DNA from: Lunularia cruciata | Taxonomy: Eukaryota > Streptophyta > Marchantiopsida > Lunulariales > Lunulariaceae | Length of the DNA: 64,000 nucleotides | Reading direction: 5' to 3' | Assembly (NCBI GenBank): GCA_948567375.1 | Contig: OX419759.1 | Location: 25,521,493-25,585,492 of the forward strand | Part shown: one piece after another, positions 45,691 through 57,930 of the stretch | How the letters are laid out: every line of letters starts with the position of its first letter | How positions within the stretch are numbered: position 1 is the stretch's first letter | The notes under the pieces: generated by a model | Seen by the model: only the letters and a program-made list of their open reading frames with translations | What the model was told of the DNA's origin: nothing | Databases searched by the model: none | Program-made: the position numbers and the translations under genes

Positions 45691-47112
45691 TTGATTTTGG
45701 ATGACAAGGAGGCTCTCAAAGCTTTTGAGGAACTCAAGCAATCCCTTGTTGTAGCTCCAATTCTTGCTAAACCTGATTGGAGTATGCCTTTCATCCTCTA
45801 CTCTGATGCTTCCAATGTAGCTAAAGGATGCACTCTTAGAAAGTTGAACCAAGAGGGGCATGATCATCCAATAGCTTATGCTAGTAGGTAGATGATCTTA
45901 GCAAAAAATAACTACTTTGTCACAAAGAGAGAACCGTTGGCAATGATCTTTGGTCTCAAGAAGTTTAGACACTACTTGATTGGAGGAAAAGCCACCACTG
46001 TCATGGATCACAAGGCTTTAAAGTACATCTTCAACAAGCCTAATATGGAAGGGAGGCTAGCAAGGTGGATGATACTCTTGTCTTAGTATGACTACACCAT
46101 TGAGGATAGGCTAGGGAAGAAACATGCAAATGCTGATTTGTTATCTTGGACCTATGATCGTGATGGAGATGAACCAATGGATGTTTCCTTCTTGGATGAG
46201 GAGCTAATGAAAATCTCAATCACTCAAGATGCTTCAATGGAGTACAAGGAGATTGTGGACTTTGTTGCAATAGGTAACTATCCAGAATGGATGCATGCTA
46301 GGGAGAGGAAGGCCCTTGCAGCAAGATCTAGACCTTACACAATGGTTGAGGACATTCTTTTTCACCTAAGGAATAGAGGGTCTACTTCAAAGAGCAGTGG
46401 GCAATGAAGAGTCTATCTTACTCATAAAGGAGGTTTGTGAAGTTTTAATATGTGGAGGACACTTTGCAAGAAAGGTGACTACTTTCAAGATTCTAGATGC
46501 AAGATACCATTGGAGAGGAATTTTCAAGGATTGTCTTGATTATTGCAAAACTTTTCATGTTTGTCAAGCTTTTGCTAGGAATTCTATCTCCACTCCACCA
46601 CTTAGATCAATTTTATTGCTAGGACCTTTTGAGAAGTGGGGAGTTGATTTTGTAGGTCTTCTCAATAGAAACCCAAGAAACAATTGGTACATTGTGGTAG
46701 TTATTGATTGTCTTACCAAGTGGGTTGAGGCTAGACCATTGAGGGACAAGAATGAAGATGAAGTTGGGAGATTTCTTTATGAATGCATTATCACTAGGTT
46801 TGAGTGCCCTTTGGAGTTGATTCCTAATAGAGGAGGAGAGGTTACAAGAAGCATCTCTACAACTATGCTATGACATTCTCTATCACACATAGAGTAACTA
46901 CATCCTATAAGCCAAATTCTAGTGGCTTAGCAGAGAGACCTTGTGCATGATGATGGCCAAAGATGCAGAAATGGAGGGGGCTAAACATCATTGGGACAAG
47001 AGGATTCATGCAGTTTTGTGGGAGTAAAGGACAACCATGAAGACTTCCATTGGGTATTCTCTATTTCAATTGGTATCTGGTATTGAGTCTACCTTACCTA
47101 TTCACTTTGATC
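45691..47112 (+). pseudogene. gypsy V RNase H and integrase, truncated by gypsy E LTR
   Basis: RNase H pieces lie at 45688-45891 and 45892-46086 (ILYSDASN, TKREPLAMIFGLKKFRHY). Integrase pieces lie at 46138-46407 and 46397-46873 (H2C2 region, CKTFHVCQAF, GVDFVGLLNRNP). The second aspartate position reads IPNRGGE, i.e. aspartate to asparagine. The frame breaks after 46873. At 47113 the E LTR starts in opposite orientation; the V tail and 3' LTR are not in the window. Confidence 0.85.
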
Positions 47113-47799
47113 TGTGAGCTGGCCTGTCTCTCACTCAAGATGAACCTCTGATGGCTATTATGGTAGCGCTCCAAGGACTAAGAAGGCAAGGAACCCCAAC
47201 TATATCATACTCCTCCAAGGCTAACACTCCAAGACTCAAGACATTGCTCACTAGAGAACTCAATGAGAGAGATAGTTGCAAATGAAAGGATGATGAATAC
47301 CTCCTCACCCCTTGTTTATATACTTGTGAAATAGTTATGTACCAAAGTTACTAATTACCATAGTAACTCAAGTTACTAGACTAAAAGTCAAGTAAAGTCA
47401 AAAAGTAGGAAGGAATATCCATTCACATGAGCATATTCCCCTAAGCATGTGGTCTTATCTTGACCCAACCACTAAGTCAAGGATTCCTTCAAATGGGCTT
47501 TCCTTGGACTAAAGAAGAATCCAAAACAAAAAGGCTTGCGGCCCAAGAGTTCTCAAATCTTTCCTCAAAGCCAAACACCTAGGAATAATACCAAGTCAAC
47601 ACACTAAAATCCTAAATAGTGGTGCTCATCTTTTCTACTTCCTCTAAAGTAAAGTCCCCTCTATCTTAGCTATGGCTAACTTTAGCTAACCATGACTAAT
47701 ATAGAACCATCCTTTATCTCTATAAATAATATCTCTTAAGTACTTGTAATACCAAGCTCAATATCACAATACCACACACATGCACAAATGGGTGTTACA
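47113..47799 (-). repeat. gypsy E 3' LTR
   Basis: Plus-strand TGTGAGCTGGCC at 47113 to GGGTGTTACA at 47799, 687 bp, the reverse complement of the U LTR. TATATA box near 47318. A polypurine-type TTTACCCCCGG follows at 47800. It is very similar to the U LTRs, more so than the N or V LTRs. Confidence 0.92.
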
Positions 47800-48717
47800 T
47801 TTACCCCCGGACTTAGTTTTCACTTTGTCCTCAAAGTGAAGGCCTCTCTACCTTCTATGGTACATCTTCAACTTATCACGGTTAATCCTATCAAAGTGTC
47901 TTCCTTCCAACTCCTTGAGATCATAGGTGTAATTGCCCCACACCTTCTCTACTATGAAAGGTCCAAAGTACTTAGGCAAAAACTTCTCTTGCACTCTCTT
48001 GAATCAAATGGAATCAAACAACATTACCCAATCACCTTCTTTGAAAGGCTCCACCTTCTTCTTGCCTTGCCTCTTGTCATAGCTCTCCTTTTGTTTCCTT
48101 TGGGCTTACTCCACTCGAACCATAGCAACTGCTCTTGCCTCTTCCAACTCCATGAGTTGATCCTTCCTTGACTTCTCATCACCTCCTTGTGCTTTCTTCA
48201 ATCTCCTATGAATGCTTTGGAAGGTAGGAAGATCAAAGTGAACAGGTAAGGTAGACTCAATTCCATACACCAATTGAAATGGAGAATATCCGGTGGAAAT
48301 CTTCATGGTTGTCCTATACTCCCACAAAACTGCATGAATCCTCTTGTCCCAATGATGTTTAGCCTCCTCCATTTCTGCATCTTTGGCCAACATCATGCAC
48401 AAGGTCTGATTGGTTCTCTTTGCCAAGCCATTGGAATTTGGCTTATAGGATGTAGTTACTCTATATGTGATAGAGAAATGTTGTAGCATGGCTGTAGTAA
48501 TGCTTCCTGTAAACTCTCCTCCTCTATCAGAAACTAACTCCAAAGGGCATCCAAACCTAGTGATAATGCGTTCATAAAGAAATCTACCCACTTCATCTTC
48601 ATTCTTGTCCCTCAATGGTCTAGCCTCAACCCACTTGGTAAGGTAATCAGTAACTACCACAATGTACCAATTGTTCCTTGGGGTTCTATTGAGAGGACCT
48701 ACAAAATCAATTCCCTC
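47800..48717 (-). pseudogene. gypsy E integrase, H2C2 region deleted
   Basis: Minus frame 48106-48660 holds the integrase core from VVTDYLTKWVEARPLRDK through VSDRGGEF and GLAKRTNQTL (the core glutamate codon reads K) to the region after AMV, where E keeps CGA (arginine) while N, Q and U have TGA. At 48716-48722 the sequence jumps from GAATTG to TGTGACAAGAGG, so about 365 bp, including the zinc region, are deleted relative to U 41222-41588. Confidence 0.85.
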
Positions 48718-49145
48718 TTGTCACAAAGTCCACAATCTCCTTGTACTCCATTGGAACCTCTTGAGTGATTGAGATTGTCATGAGCTCCTCATCCGGGAAG
48801 GAATCATCCACTGGCTCATCTCCATCATGATCATAGGCTCTAGATAACAAATCAACATTTGCATGTTTCTTTCCTGGCCTATCCTCAATAGTGTAGTCAT
48901 ACTCAGACAAGAGTATCATCCATCTTGCTAGTCTTCCTTCAACATTAGGCTTGTTGAAGATGTACTTCAAAGCCTTGTGATCCGTGACAATGGTGGCTTT
49001 CCCTCCAATCAAGTAGTGTCTAAACTTCTTGAGACCAAAGATCACTGCCAACCCTTCTATCTCCATGACAGAGTAGTTCTTCTCTGCTGAAACCATCTGC
49101 CTACTAGCATAAGCTATTGGATGATCATGCCCATCTTGGTGTAAT
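48718..49145 (-). pseudogene. gypsy E RNase H
   Basis: Minus-strand frame 48707-49219 carries GHDHPIAYASRQMVSAEKNY, the SV.E.EGLAVIFGLKKFRHY block and YDYTIEDRPGKKHAN. The frame is open up to the insertion of coil element F at 49146; its first residues come from F. Confidence 0.85.
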
Positions 49146-52100
49146 TGTGACAACCCGGAAAATATCACTTTTGCGGTAATCGGGTAAGTAAAGTTTGTTC
49201 CCGTAGAGATACGAGTCAAAAATGTCCAAATACAAAGTCAAACAGTAACAATGTAGTTCTTCTTGGTTGCATCTTTAATCTCTCAAGTAGAAACCACACC
49301 CAGTAGAGAGTAACAAGCACTGACTCGCAGTCTTGTCACAAATTCACACTCCTTAATCACAAATCCTTCAATTCTTTCCAAACAATCTTGATTGTGATGA
49401 TTCAGGCTCTCCCAAAAATGGCACTTCACTGCAAAACGACTTCACTTCAAAATTGTGTTCTACCCCTCCACTGAAGGCACAACTTCCTCGATCAAAATTG
49501 CTTCACATCAACCTTGCACTGCACTCACAAATGCAAAATACTACCAACACTACAATTCCTCTCAGATCTGTCAAGGCATTGCTCCAATTGCACTCCACTC
49601 AAGATCAAACACACAGAATGAAGATCAAGGCTGTGGAATCCAACATCCAACAAGCACACTGACTTGCACTTCAAATTTCTTCACACTCTCACAAATACAA
49701 TTGCAAAGTTGATACTTGGAATCAAGCTCAAGCGACGAGCACTACTTCACAGCACTTTGCTTTATCTATTCTCAGAAATAATGAGCATTGAACAACATCT
49801 AACTGCAAATGCCACTCTTAAATAGTGAAGCAATTGATAGTTCTAACAACTATACCGTTCTACAACAACTCTTCTAACCTGTAGATCCAAAATGACAATG
49901 CACCTCTTCATATCTGCCTCTTCAAATCTCAAATCTATTACTAATCTGATCCGATGTCTACTTCTTCCTCGGCTTTCAAACCCAAACCCGAAGTAATCTT
50001 ACTTCCTACTATTTTTTCCTCAGGTTTCATATCTCCTACTTCATCTACCAATTCCAACAATTCTCTTTCTTGATCTGAAATTGCACTAGTGGGTAATCTA
50101 TCTAACTCCTTTTCTCCCGACCCACTCTTCTCTAACGTCTTTGATAGTAACTCTGAAGACATTTGGACTCCTATGTTATCTACTTCGGGTTTTGATCTAA
50201 CATCCCTCCAAAGTTTTTCTAGCTCTATTTTCACTAAGTCTAATCTATTTGCAATGTTATCCTCTACCTCTAAAATCTTTCTGTCTACCTGAGTTCTGAG
50301 ACTAATCAACAAGGCGTTCATATATGTATCCTTTGCTTGTCTTCACCTCGTCTCATGCACCAACAACTTCAACTCGTGCAGTCTTGCTTCTTCAATCTGA
50401 ACGTTGGCTTTTGTACTTAACATTGCATTTACCCTGAGGACTATCTCCTTCAAAGGCTCCAACCTTCTCTTCCTTTCTCGTTCTCTATCTGCAAGCCAGT
50501 CCTCTCTGTACATTGCCAATTCTGCTTTGAACTCGGCTTTTACCGTCTCCTTCTCCTTCTCCTTCTGTACAACCTTCTCCTCCTGATTACGAAGTAACTC
50601 TCATAATCGGTCTTCTTCTCTGTATCTTGCCGCCAACTTTTGTTGCCAGAGTTGTTTCTTCTCTTCTACACTCTCCATCACCCTATTGAGCTCCTGATCC
50701 TTTGTTGCTACTCTCGCCATAGCATGGATTACTTCTACTCTTGAATCAGCAACCTGTTGCTTCAAGATTTCATACTCCGCTACTTGTCTCTCCCTTGCTA
50801 GGTCACTCTTCTTCACAAGATCCTCTCGATAACTTACTTCTCTCTTCAAGTCTTCAATTACCTGACTTCTCTCTATTGCCTCCACTTGCAGTACTTCCCT
50901 TTCCTTCTCACCTCGGGTTACACTCTTCTTCAACTCCAAGTTCTCTTCTTCTAATCTCACCAACACCTGCAATACAGTCTTTACCTCTGGACAAGTTGAC
51001 TGCATCTCCTTCTTCTTGTGCTCCAACTTCACTAACAATGGGCACACAATCTCTCGCAAGTACTCCACTCCATCACTGGCAACTACTTCCTTCTGTGGAG
51101 TGGTCTCTCTTCTCACTTTGTGTTCTCCCAATACTCGCCTTCTTCTCTGCAGTCTTCGTATCAAAATCGACGCCTCACTTCCCGAGCTTTCACTTACCTC
51201 TTCTTTTGCCTTACTCAGCCCCGCATCACACTTTGCCTTACGTCTGGAGGAAACTCCTCACTATACTGTGATTTTCTTCTCCTCTGGCACAATTACTTTG
51301 TCTTCCAACTGTGTATTGTCTTCGGCTTCCAACTCGGCTTGCACTTCTTCTTTGTATTCTTCAGCCGTTGGTGCCGACGTCATCTCTCCACCTTCATCAC
51401 TATTGCTACTTGTACCTCCACTTTGCAATGTTAGCTCAGGCTCCTCCTCGTGTTCCGAGTCTTCAGTTTTGAGCTTGGCATCTCCTTTTGAGTCTTCATC
51501 CTCCGACTCAATCACCACCATACCTCGCCTTGGGTTACTTCTCTGCATCTTCCAAGGTTTCTTGCTTTCTTCGGCTTCACCTTGCCGACCTCTCTTCTTT
51601 GTCAGGGTACTTATTGTGACCTCCACGTTCTTCCTTGTCTTTGCATAGTAGTCGTCGGTGCTCCTGATCTGCAAGATGTATTGCTGCTCCTCAACATCAA
51701 CTTCCTTTCACACATCAGGATGGAAGTGCGACACCATCCGAGTCCGCTCTGCCAAGTTCAGCAAGTTGAGCCCAAGTAGAAGTGTGCTGCAAACAGCACA
51801 ATGTAGTGTGGAGGTGACTTATCCCACAAATTCCACACCATCTGCCTCGTTCTCCCGTGAAAACACCTCGCCCAATTGATTGGTTCTCTTGCAAACAACT
51901 TATGGAAGAACACCGCTTGGTGTTTCATCACATAAGTGGTTCTCTCTGGCTTCAAGATAGCCATTAGAGCACTCACGATCCCTCTCTTCACAGGGTCTTT
52001 GTAGCTCTCAACCTTGTACCCATTCTTCGTCTGTTTTGACGAGAAGGCATCCCTCACCTCCTGGGTCTCTTGAGCTATCTCTCCCTTTCCCAAGAACGTG

Positions 52101-52941
52101 GCCCCCTGCTCCAAGCCTGCTTCCTTCCCGAGTACAAGTCTCCAATCCGACTCTGTCCAGCAAGCCGGATTTCCTCTCTTCCCCTCTTCCTCGGGTCCAT
52201 TGAGACACTTACTCTCGATGATTTCTGTCATGAATCTTGGAAAACTTACATTCCAGTTCCATGCCAGAAATGTGATCCGAAGTCGGCTCAAGACTTCGAT
52301 CCTTGCTATCACATCTAACCTCCGAATCGCATGATTTCTCACTGCAAATTTGGAGTTCTTCTTCCCTCCTCCCATTTCACTCTTGCGACTTCTTCCTTGT
52401 GCACTAACACAATTCCAACTCTATTTCCCTTCCCACGATCACCTGCAAGACAACTTCTCAGTGGCAAAGGAAAATTACTCGACATTTCGTCGTTGCAAGT
52501 TTGATTTTTATAGAGTTGCGCTTCTTTGTCTTCCATCACTTTGAGTTTCTACCAAGAAATCACACCTCCAGCATGCACCTATCACTGTCAATCAACCTTT
52601 GTGCATATGAGCCGCCAGTTTTAAAACGACCCCTTCTTGTATTTCGGCCCCTTCGAAAGGTCCCTAAATGGCCCCTTCTTGAATTTCTTGCCCCGACGAA
52701 AGGTTGTTAGATTGTCTTCGCCTCGGGTTGAGCTCCCTCCAATATGAAGACAATTTACTTTGGGTTGTATGTTGACAAGGCATTTCTGAGTACTTTGCCT
52801 TATGACCCAAAGTCACTTTACTTCAGGTTTCATCCCGAAGACTCTTTTCTTTGCCTTCTTCGGCCATACAGGCGCAATCTGACTTCTCTATACACTTCTT
52901 CTCCTTTATTTTGAAGAAAAACAAAAAATGTGGGCACCACA
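49146..52941 (-). mobile_element. coil element F, full length (3.8 kb), in gypsy E; 5-bp duplication
   Basis: TGTGACAACCCGG starts at 49146 and TGTGGGCACCACA ends at 52941, 3796 bp. The flanks are GTAAT (49141-49145) and CTAAT (52942-52946); the uninterrupted gypsy has CTAAT, so the left copy has one change. There is no repeated terminal segment inside, i.e. no LTR pair. Protein pieces on the minus strand, in order from 52375 down to 49941, cover the N-terminal domain, basic/acidic middle, coiled coil and EEVDIGSD tail. This is the best-defined full-length member. Confidence 0.95.
49941..52375 (-). pseudogene. coiled-coil protein of element F
   Basis: Pieces 52375-51758 (N-terminal domain; FAVRNHAIRRLDVIARIEVL, TYVMKHQAVFFHKLFAREPI), 51674-51261 (basic KKPWKMQRSNPRRG then acidic segment), 51164-50601 (coiled coil) and 50321-49941 (C-terminal helical segment) align in order with the 875-codon frame of element G. 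One frameshift lies between the first two pieces, and a few stops follow. Residue types suggest a nuclear, coiled-coil protein. The N-terminal domain loosely resembles the domain annotated as putative plant transposon protein (Pfam Transposase_32), from memory of its style of conserved residues only. Confidence 0.65.
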
Positions 52942-52946
52942 CTAAT

Positions 52947-53640
52947 TGACTAAGAGTGCATCCTACAGCTACATTAGAAGCATTAGTGTAGAGGATGAAA
53001 GGCTTACTCCAATCAGGTTTAGCAAGAATTGGAGCTACAACAAGGGATTGCTTGAGCTCCTCAAAAGCTTTGAGAGCCTCCTTGTCCTCCAAAATCACCA
53101 AGTAATCTACACCCTTCTTCATGTAGATGGTCAATGCATAACCCTTGTTGGAAAATGAGAAGATGAATCTCCTATAGTATCCAACCATCCCCAAGAATTG
53201 GCATAACTTTGTCAAGCTTGAAGGGAATGGAAGGTCTAAGATTTTCCTCACCTTCTCAGGATCAACTACTATTCCATCCTTGGAGTTGATGTGCCCTAAA
53301 AGTAGACCTTCTTCACATCCAAAAATGCACTTCTCTAGGTTGAGTGATGCATTTACCTCATCCAAGCATTGCAAGACTTTGATTAGGTGTTCAAAGTGCT
53401 CCTCCTTGCTCCCATAGACACAAAAGTCATCAATGAAGTCTCTCACAAATTTCCCAATGAAAGGTTCAAATACCTTGTTCATGAACCATTAGAATGTGGC
53501 TAGAGCATTGCAAAGCCCAAAAGGCACGACCATGAAAGCATAAGTTCCCCAAGGTGTGGTGAACGTGGTGAGTTGTTGATGCTCTGGTGCAATCTTGATT
53601 TGGTTGTATCCACTATAACCATCTCCAAAACTCTACCTCT
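52947..53640 (-). pseudogene. gypsy E reverse transcriptase, C-terminal half
   Basis: Minus frame 52823-53482 runs from MNKVFEPFIGKFVRDFIDDF (FIDD intact at 53426-53437) through CIFGCEEGLLLGH to the RNase H start (PFILYTNASNVAVG), where element F interrupts. A stop or frameshift lies at about 53490. Together with the next piece this is the least decayed polymerase among the minus-strand copies. Confidence 0.88.
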
Positions 53641-54290
53641 CATGACCTGCAACCTCCTCCAAGATCTCATCAATGAATGGCAATGGGTAGTAGTCCTTCT
53701 TGGTAACAACATTAAGCTTCTTGTAATCCACACATACGTGAAGCTTGCCATTCTTTTTCTTCACAATGACAATTGGAGACACCCATTCTGAATTCTCCAC
53801 CTCAAAGATAAATCCAGCCTCCTTGACCTTATCAATCTCCTCCTTCACAACCAAAGATATTGGTGGGCTAATGCGACATTGCTTTTGGCAGATTGGTCTT
53901 GCATGTGACTCCACCTCTATCTTGTGCTCTTCCAAGGTGACTTCCCTCAAATCCTTGTAACAGAAAGCAAACACATGGATGAACTTGCGGAAAATCTCCT
54001 CAAATCTCACCTTCTCTTCCTTGGTAACATTTGGACCATACTTGAGGGTAGCTAACCTTCTCTCTACCTCCTCAAGTGTCAATGGTGATTTGTTTGGGTC
54101 TTTCAAAACCTCAAGCTTAGGTGCAAAATCCATAGCACACAAAGGATACTCATCTGAATCCGATTCAGATTCATCCTCCTTCGTGGAAGTCTCCTCTTCC
54201 ATGCTTGTGTCCACACCTGAATTTCCTTCGTCAGAATCTGATTCCCAATAATCAGAAGATGGTGTATTTGAATGTGAAGTGTTGGTGGTG
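53633..54290 (-). pseudogene. gypsy E acidic linker and N-terminal half of RT
   Basis: Minus frame 53633-54385 includes TSMEEETSTKEDESESDSDE, then YPLCAMDFAPKLEVL, KIEVESHARPICQKQCRISP and DYKKLNVVTKKDYYPLPFID. Its first residues are read from coil element G, inserted at 54296. The protease half of E is absent; E is cut off here by G and the sequence beyond G belongs to another element. Confidence 0.85.
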
Positions 54291-54295
54291 TTAGT

Positions 54296-57200
54296 TGTGA
54301 CAACCCGGTAAATATCACTTTTGCGGAAATCAGGTAAGTAAAGTTCGTTCCCGTAGAGATACGAGTCAAAAATATCCAAATACAAAGCAAAGTAACAATT
54401 TAGTTCTTCTTGAGTTCTTCTTTAGTCTCTCAGGTAGAAACCACACCCAAAAGAGAGTAACAAGCACTGACTCGCAGTCTTGTCACAAATTCACACTCCT
54501 TAATCACAAATCCAACAAATCTTTCCAAACAATCTTGATTGTGATGATTCAGGCTCTCCCAAAAATGGCACTTCACTGCAAAACGACTTTGCCTCAGAAT
54601 TGTGTTCCACCCCTCCACTGAAGGCACAACTTCCTCGATCAAAATTGCTTCACTCAACTTCACACTGCACTCACAAATGCAAAATACTACCAACACTAAA
54701 ATTCCTCTCAGATCTGTCAAGGCATTGCTTCGATTGCACTTCACTCAAGATCAAACACACAGAATGAAGATCAAGGTTGTGGTATCCAACAACCAACCAA
54801 CACACTGACTTGCACTTCAAATTTTTTCACACACTCACAAACATAGACACAAAGTTGATACTCGGAATCAAGCTCAAGCGACGAGCATTGCTTCATAGCA
54901 CTTTGCTTTTTCTTTTCTCAGAAATTATGAGCATTGAACAACAATTTCTTGCGAATGCCACTCTTAAGTAGTAAAGCAATCAACAGTTCTAACCACTATA
55001 CCGTTTCTACAACAACTATTCTAACCTGCAAATCCAAAATGACAATGCACCTCTTCATATCTGCCCCTTCAAATCTCAAATCGGTTACTAATCCAATCCA
55101 ATGTCTACTTCTTCTTTGGCTTTCAAACTTGAACCCGAAGTAATCTTACTTCCTACTACTCTATCCTCGGGTTTCGGATCTTCTACTTCGTCTACCAAAT
55201 CAAGCAATTCTCTTTCCTGATCTGAAATTCCACTAGTGGGTAATCTTTCTAATTCCTTATCTCCTGACCCACTCTTCTCTAATGTCTCTGATGGCAACTC
55301 CAAAGACATTTGCACTCCTATGTTATCTTCTTGAGGTTTTGCTTTAATATCCCTCTGAAGCTTTTCTAGCTCTACTTTCACTAAGTCTAATCTAATGGAA
55401 ATGTTATCCTCTACCTCCAAAACCTTTCTATCTACATAAGCTCTTAATTTTATTAACAAGGCGTTCATCTCAGTGTCCTTTGCTTGTCTTTGCCTCGTCT
55501 CCTGCACCAACAACTTCAACTCGTGCAGTCGCGCTTCTTCAATTCGAACGCTGGCCTCTATACTTAACATCGTGTTTACTCTGAGGACTATCTCCTGCAA
55601 TGGCTCCAATCTTGTCTTCCTTTCTTGTTCCCGATCTGCAAGCCATTCCTCTCTGTACATCGCCAATTCTTCCTCGAATTTGGCTTTCACCAACTCCTTC
55701 TCCTTCTCTTTCTGGACAACCTTCTCTTCTTGATTATGAAGTAACTCTTGTAATCTCTCTTCTTCTCTATATCTCGCAGCCAACTCTCGTTGCCAAAGTT
55801 GCTTCTTCTCCTCCATACTCTCCATCACTCTATCGAGCTCTTGATCCTTCGCTGCTACCCTCACCATAGCGTGAATAAGCTCTACCCTTGAATCAACAAA
55901 CTGCTGCTTCAAGATTTTGTATTCAGCTACCTGTCTCTCTCTTGCGATATCACTCTTCCTCGCAAGATCCTCTCGATAGCTCACTTCCCTCTTCAGGTCT
56001 TCAATTACCTGACTTCTCTCTACTGCCTCCGCTTGCAATACTTCTCTCTCCTCCTCACCTCGGGTTACACTCCTCTTCAACTCCAAGTTCTCTTCTTGTA
56101 ATCTTGCTACCACTTGCAATACAGTCTTTACCTCGGGACAAGTCGATTGCATCTCCTTCTTCTTCTGCTCCAACTTCACTAACAGCAGGCACACTACTTC
56201 TCGCAGGTACTCCACTCCATCATTGGCAACTTCTTCCTCCCGCGGAGTGGTCTCTCTTTTCTCCTCGTGTTCTCCTGATACTTGCCTTCTTCTCTTGAGT
56301 CTTCGTATCGGGATTGATGCTTCACTGCCCGAGCTCTCTTCTACCTCTGCCTACACTCAACTTGGTCCCGCCTCACACTTCACCTTACGTTGCAAGTGAA
56401 CTCCTTGCTGCACTGCAATCTTCTTCTCCTCTGGCACCGGTACTTCGTCTTCCAGCGCTGTATTGTCTTCGGCTTCTACCTCGGCTTGCACTTCTTCTTC
56501 GTATTCTTCAGCCACTGGCACCGAGGTCATCTCTCCACTATCCTCACTATCACTGCTTGTATCTCGGCTCTGCAGTGTCAGCTCAGGTTCTTCCTCATGT
56601 TCCAAGTCCTCCGTCTTGAGCTCGGCCTCGCCTTTTGAGTCTTCATCTTCTGACTCAATTACCACCATTCCTCGCCTCGGGTTACTTCTCTGCATCTTCC
56701 GAGGTTTCTTGTTTTCTTTGGCTTTTGCTTGCCAAGTCCTCTTCTTTGTCGGGGTACTCACTACGACCTCCACATTTTTCCCTGTCTTCACGTAGTAGTT
56801 GTCTGTGCTCCGGATTTGGAGAATGTATTGCTGCTCCTCGACATCGACCTCCTTTTGCACATCAGGATGAAAGTGCGACACCATCTGATTCCACTCCGCC
56901 GAGTTTAGCAAATTGAGCCCAAGGTAGAAGTGCGCTGCAAACGGCACAATGTAATGTGGAGGCAACTTATCCCGTAGATTCCACACCATCTACCTTGTTC
57001 TCCCATGAAAACACCTCGCCCAATTAATTGGTTCTCTTGCAAACAATTTGTGAAAGAACACCGCTTGGTGTTTCATCACATATGTTGTTCTCTCCGGCTT
57101 TAGGATTGCCATCAAAGCACTCACAATTCCTCTCTTGACAGGGTCTTTGTAACTTTCTACCTTGTACCCATTCTTTGTTCTCGTCGATGAGAAGGTATCT

Positions 57201-57930
57201 CTCACCTCTTGAGTTTCTTGGGCTATCTCTCCTTTTCCCAAGAACGTGGCTCCTTGCTCCAAGCCCGCCTCCTTCCCGAGTACAAGTCTCCAATCCAACT
57301 CTGTCCAGCAAGCCAGATTTCCTCTCTTCCCTTCTTCCTTGGGTCCATCAAGACACTTACTCTCAATGATCTCTGTCATGAATCCTGGAAAACTTACGTT
57401 CCAATTCCATGCCAAAAAGGTGATCCAAAGTCGGCTCAAGACTTCGATCCTTGCTACTACATCTAATCTCCAAATCGCATGATTTCTCACTGCAAATTCG
57501 GAGTTCTTCTTCCCTCCTCCCATCTCTTCTACTTTCTCACTTTCTCTCAATTTCACTCTCACGACTTCTCCCTTGCGCACTAACACAAGCCCAACTCTAT
57601 TTCCCTTTCCCCGATCACCTTCAAGATGACTCCTCAATGGCGAAGGAAAATTGCTTGACATTTTGTCGTTGCAGTTTTGATTTTTATAGAGTTGCACTTC
57701 TTTGTCTTCCGTCACTTCGAGTTTCTACCGAGAAATCACACCTCCGGCATGCACCTGTCACTGTCAATCAACCTTTGTGTGTATGAGCCGCCAATTTTGA
57801 AATGGCCTCTTCTTGAATTTCTTGCCCCGACGAAAGGTTGTTAGATTGTCTTCGCCTTGGGTTGAGCTCCCCCCGATCCAAAGACAATTTACTTTGTATT
57901 GTATGCTGACAAGGCATTTCCGAGTCATTT
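54296..57930 (-). mobile_element. coil element G, right end truncated, in gypsy E
   Basis: It starts TGTGACAACCCGG at 54296 after TTAGT, interrupting gypsy E within the protease-RT linker. It matches F to about 57930 and then changes abruptly into gypsy R, so the last roughly 140 bp including the GGTACCACA terminus are missing. It holds the best-preserved protein frame of the family (55088-57715). The leader near 57500-57800 is C/T-rich. Confidence 0.9.
55088..57715 (-). pseudogene. near-intact coiled-coil protein of the coil elements (about 875 codons, three stops)
   Basis: A single minus-strand frame runs 57715 to 55088 without frameshift, interrupted only by stops at codons 242 (TAG; F has CAG here), 453 and 455. 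Layout: residues 70-260, N-terminal domain (WRLDVVARIEVLSRLW, AWNWNVSFPGFM, TTYVMKHQAVFFHKLFAREP, then PPHYIVPFAAHFYLGLNLL); 290-345, QYILQIRS and a basic stretch KKPRKMQRSNPRR that could be a nuclear signal; 350-430, strongly acidic; about 480, basic RRLKRRR; 500-790, long coiled coil rich in E/K/Q/R/L; 790-875, helical acidic tail ending EEVDIGLD. No polymerase, integrase or protease motif is present. Function unknown; the domain order recalls plant transposon-associated proteins of the Transposase_32 type. Confidence 0.72.

Noticed and set aside
51016-51648. 210-codon plus-strand open frame, and similar ones at 55888-56298 and 56463-56795
   Set aside because: They are antisense shadows of the E/K-rich coiled-coil and acidic regions, which read as Ser/Leu/Pro-rich on the other strand.
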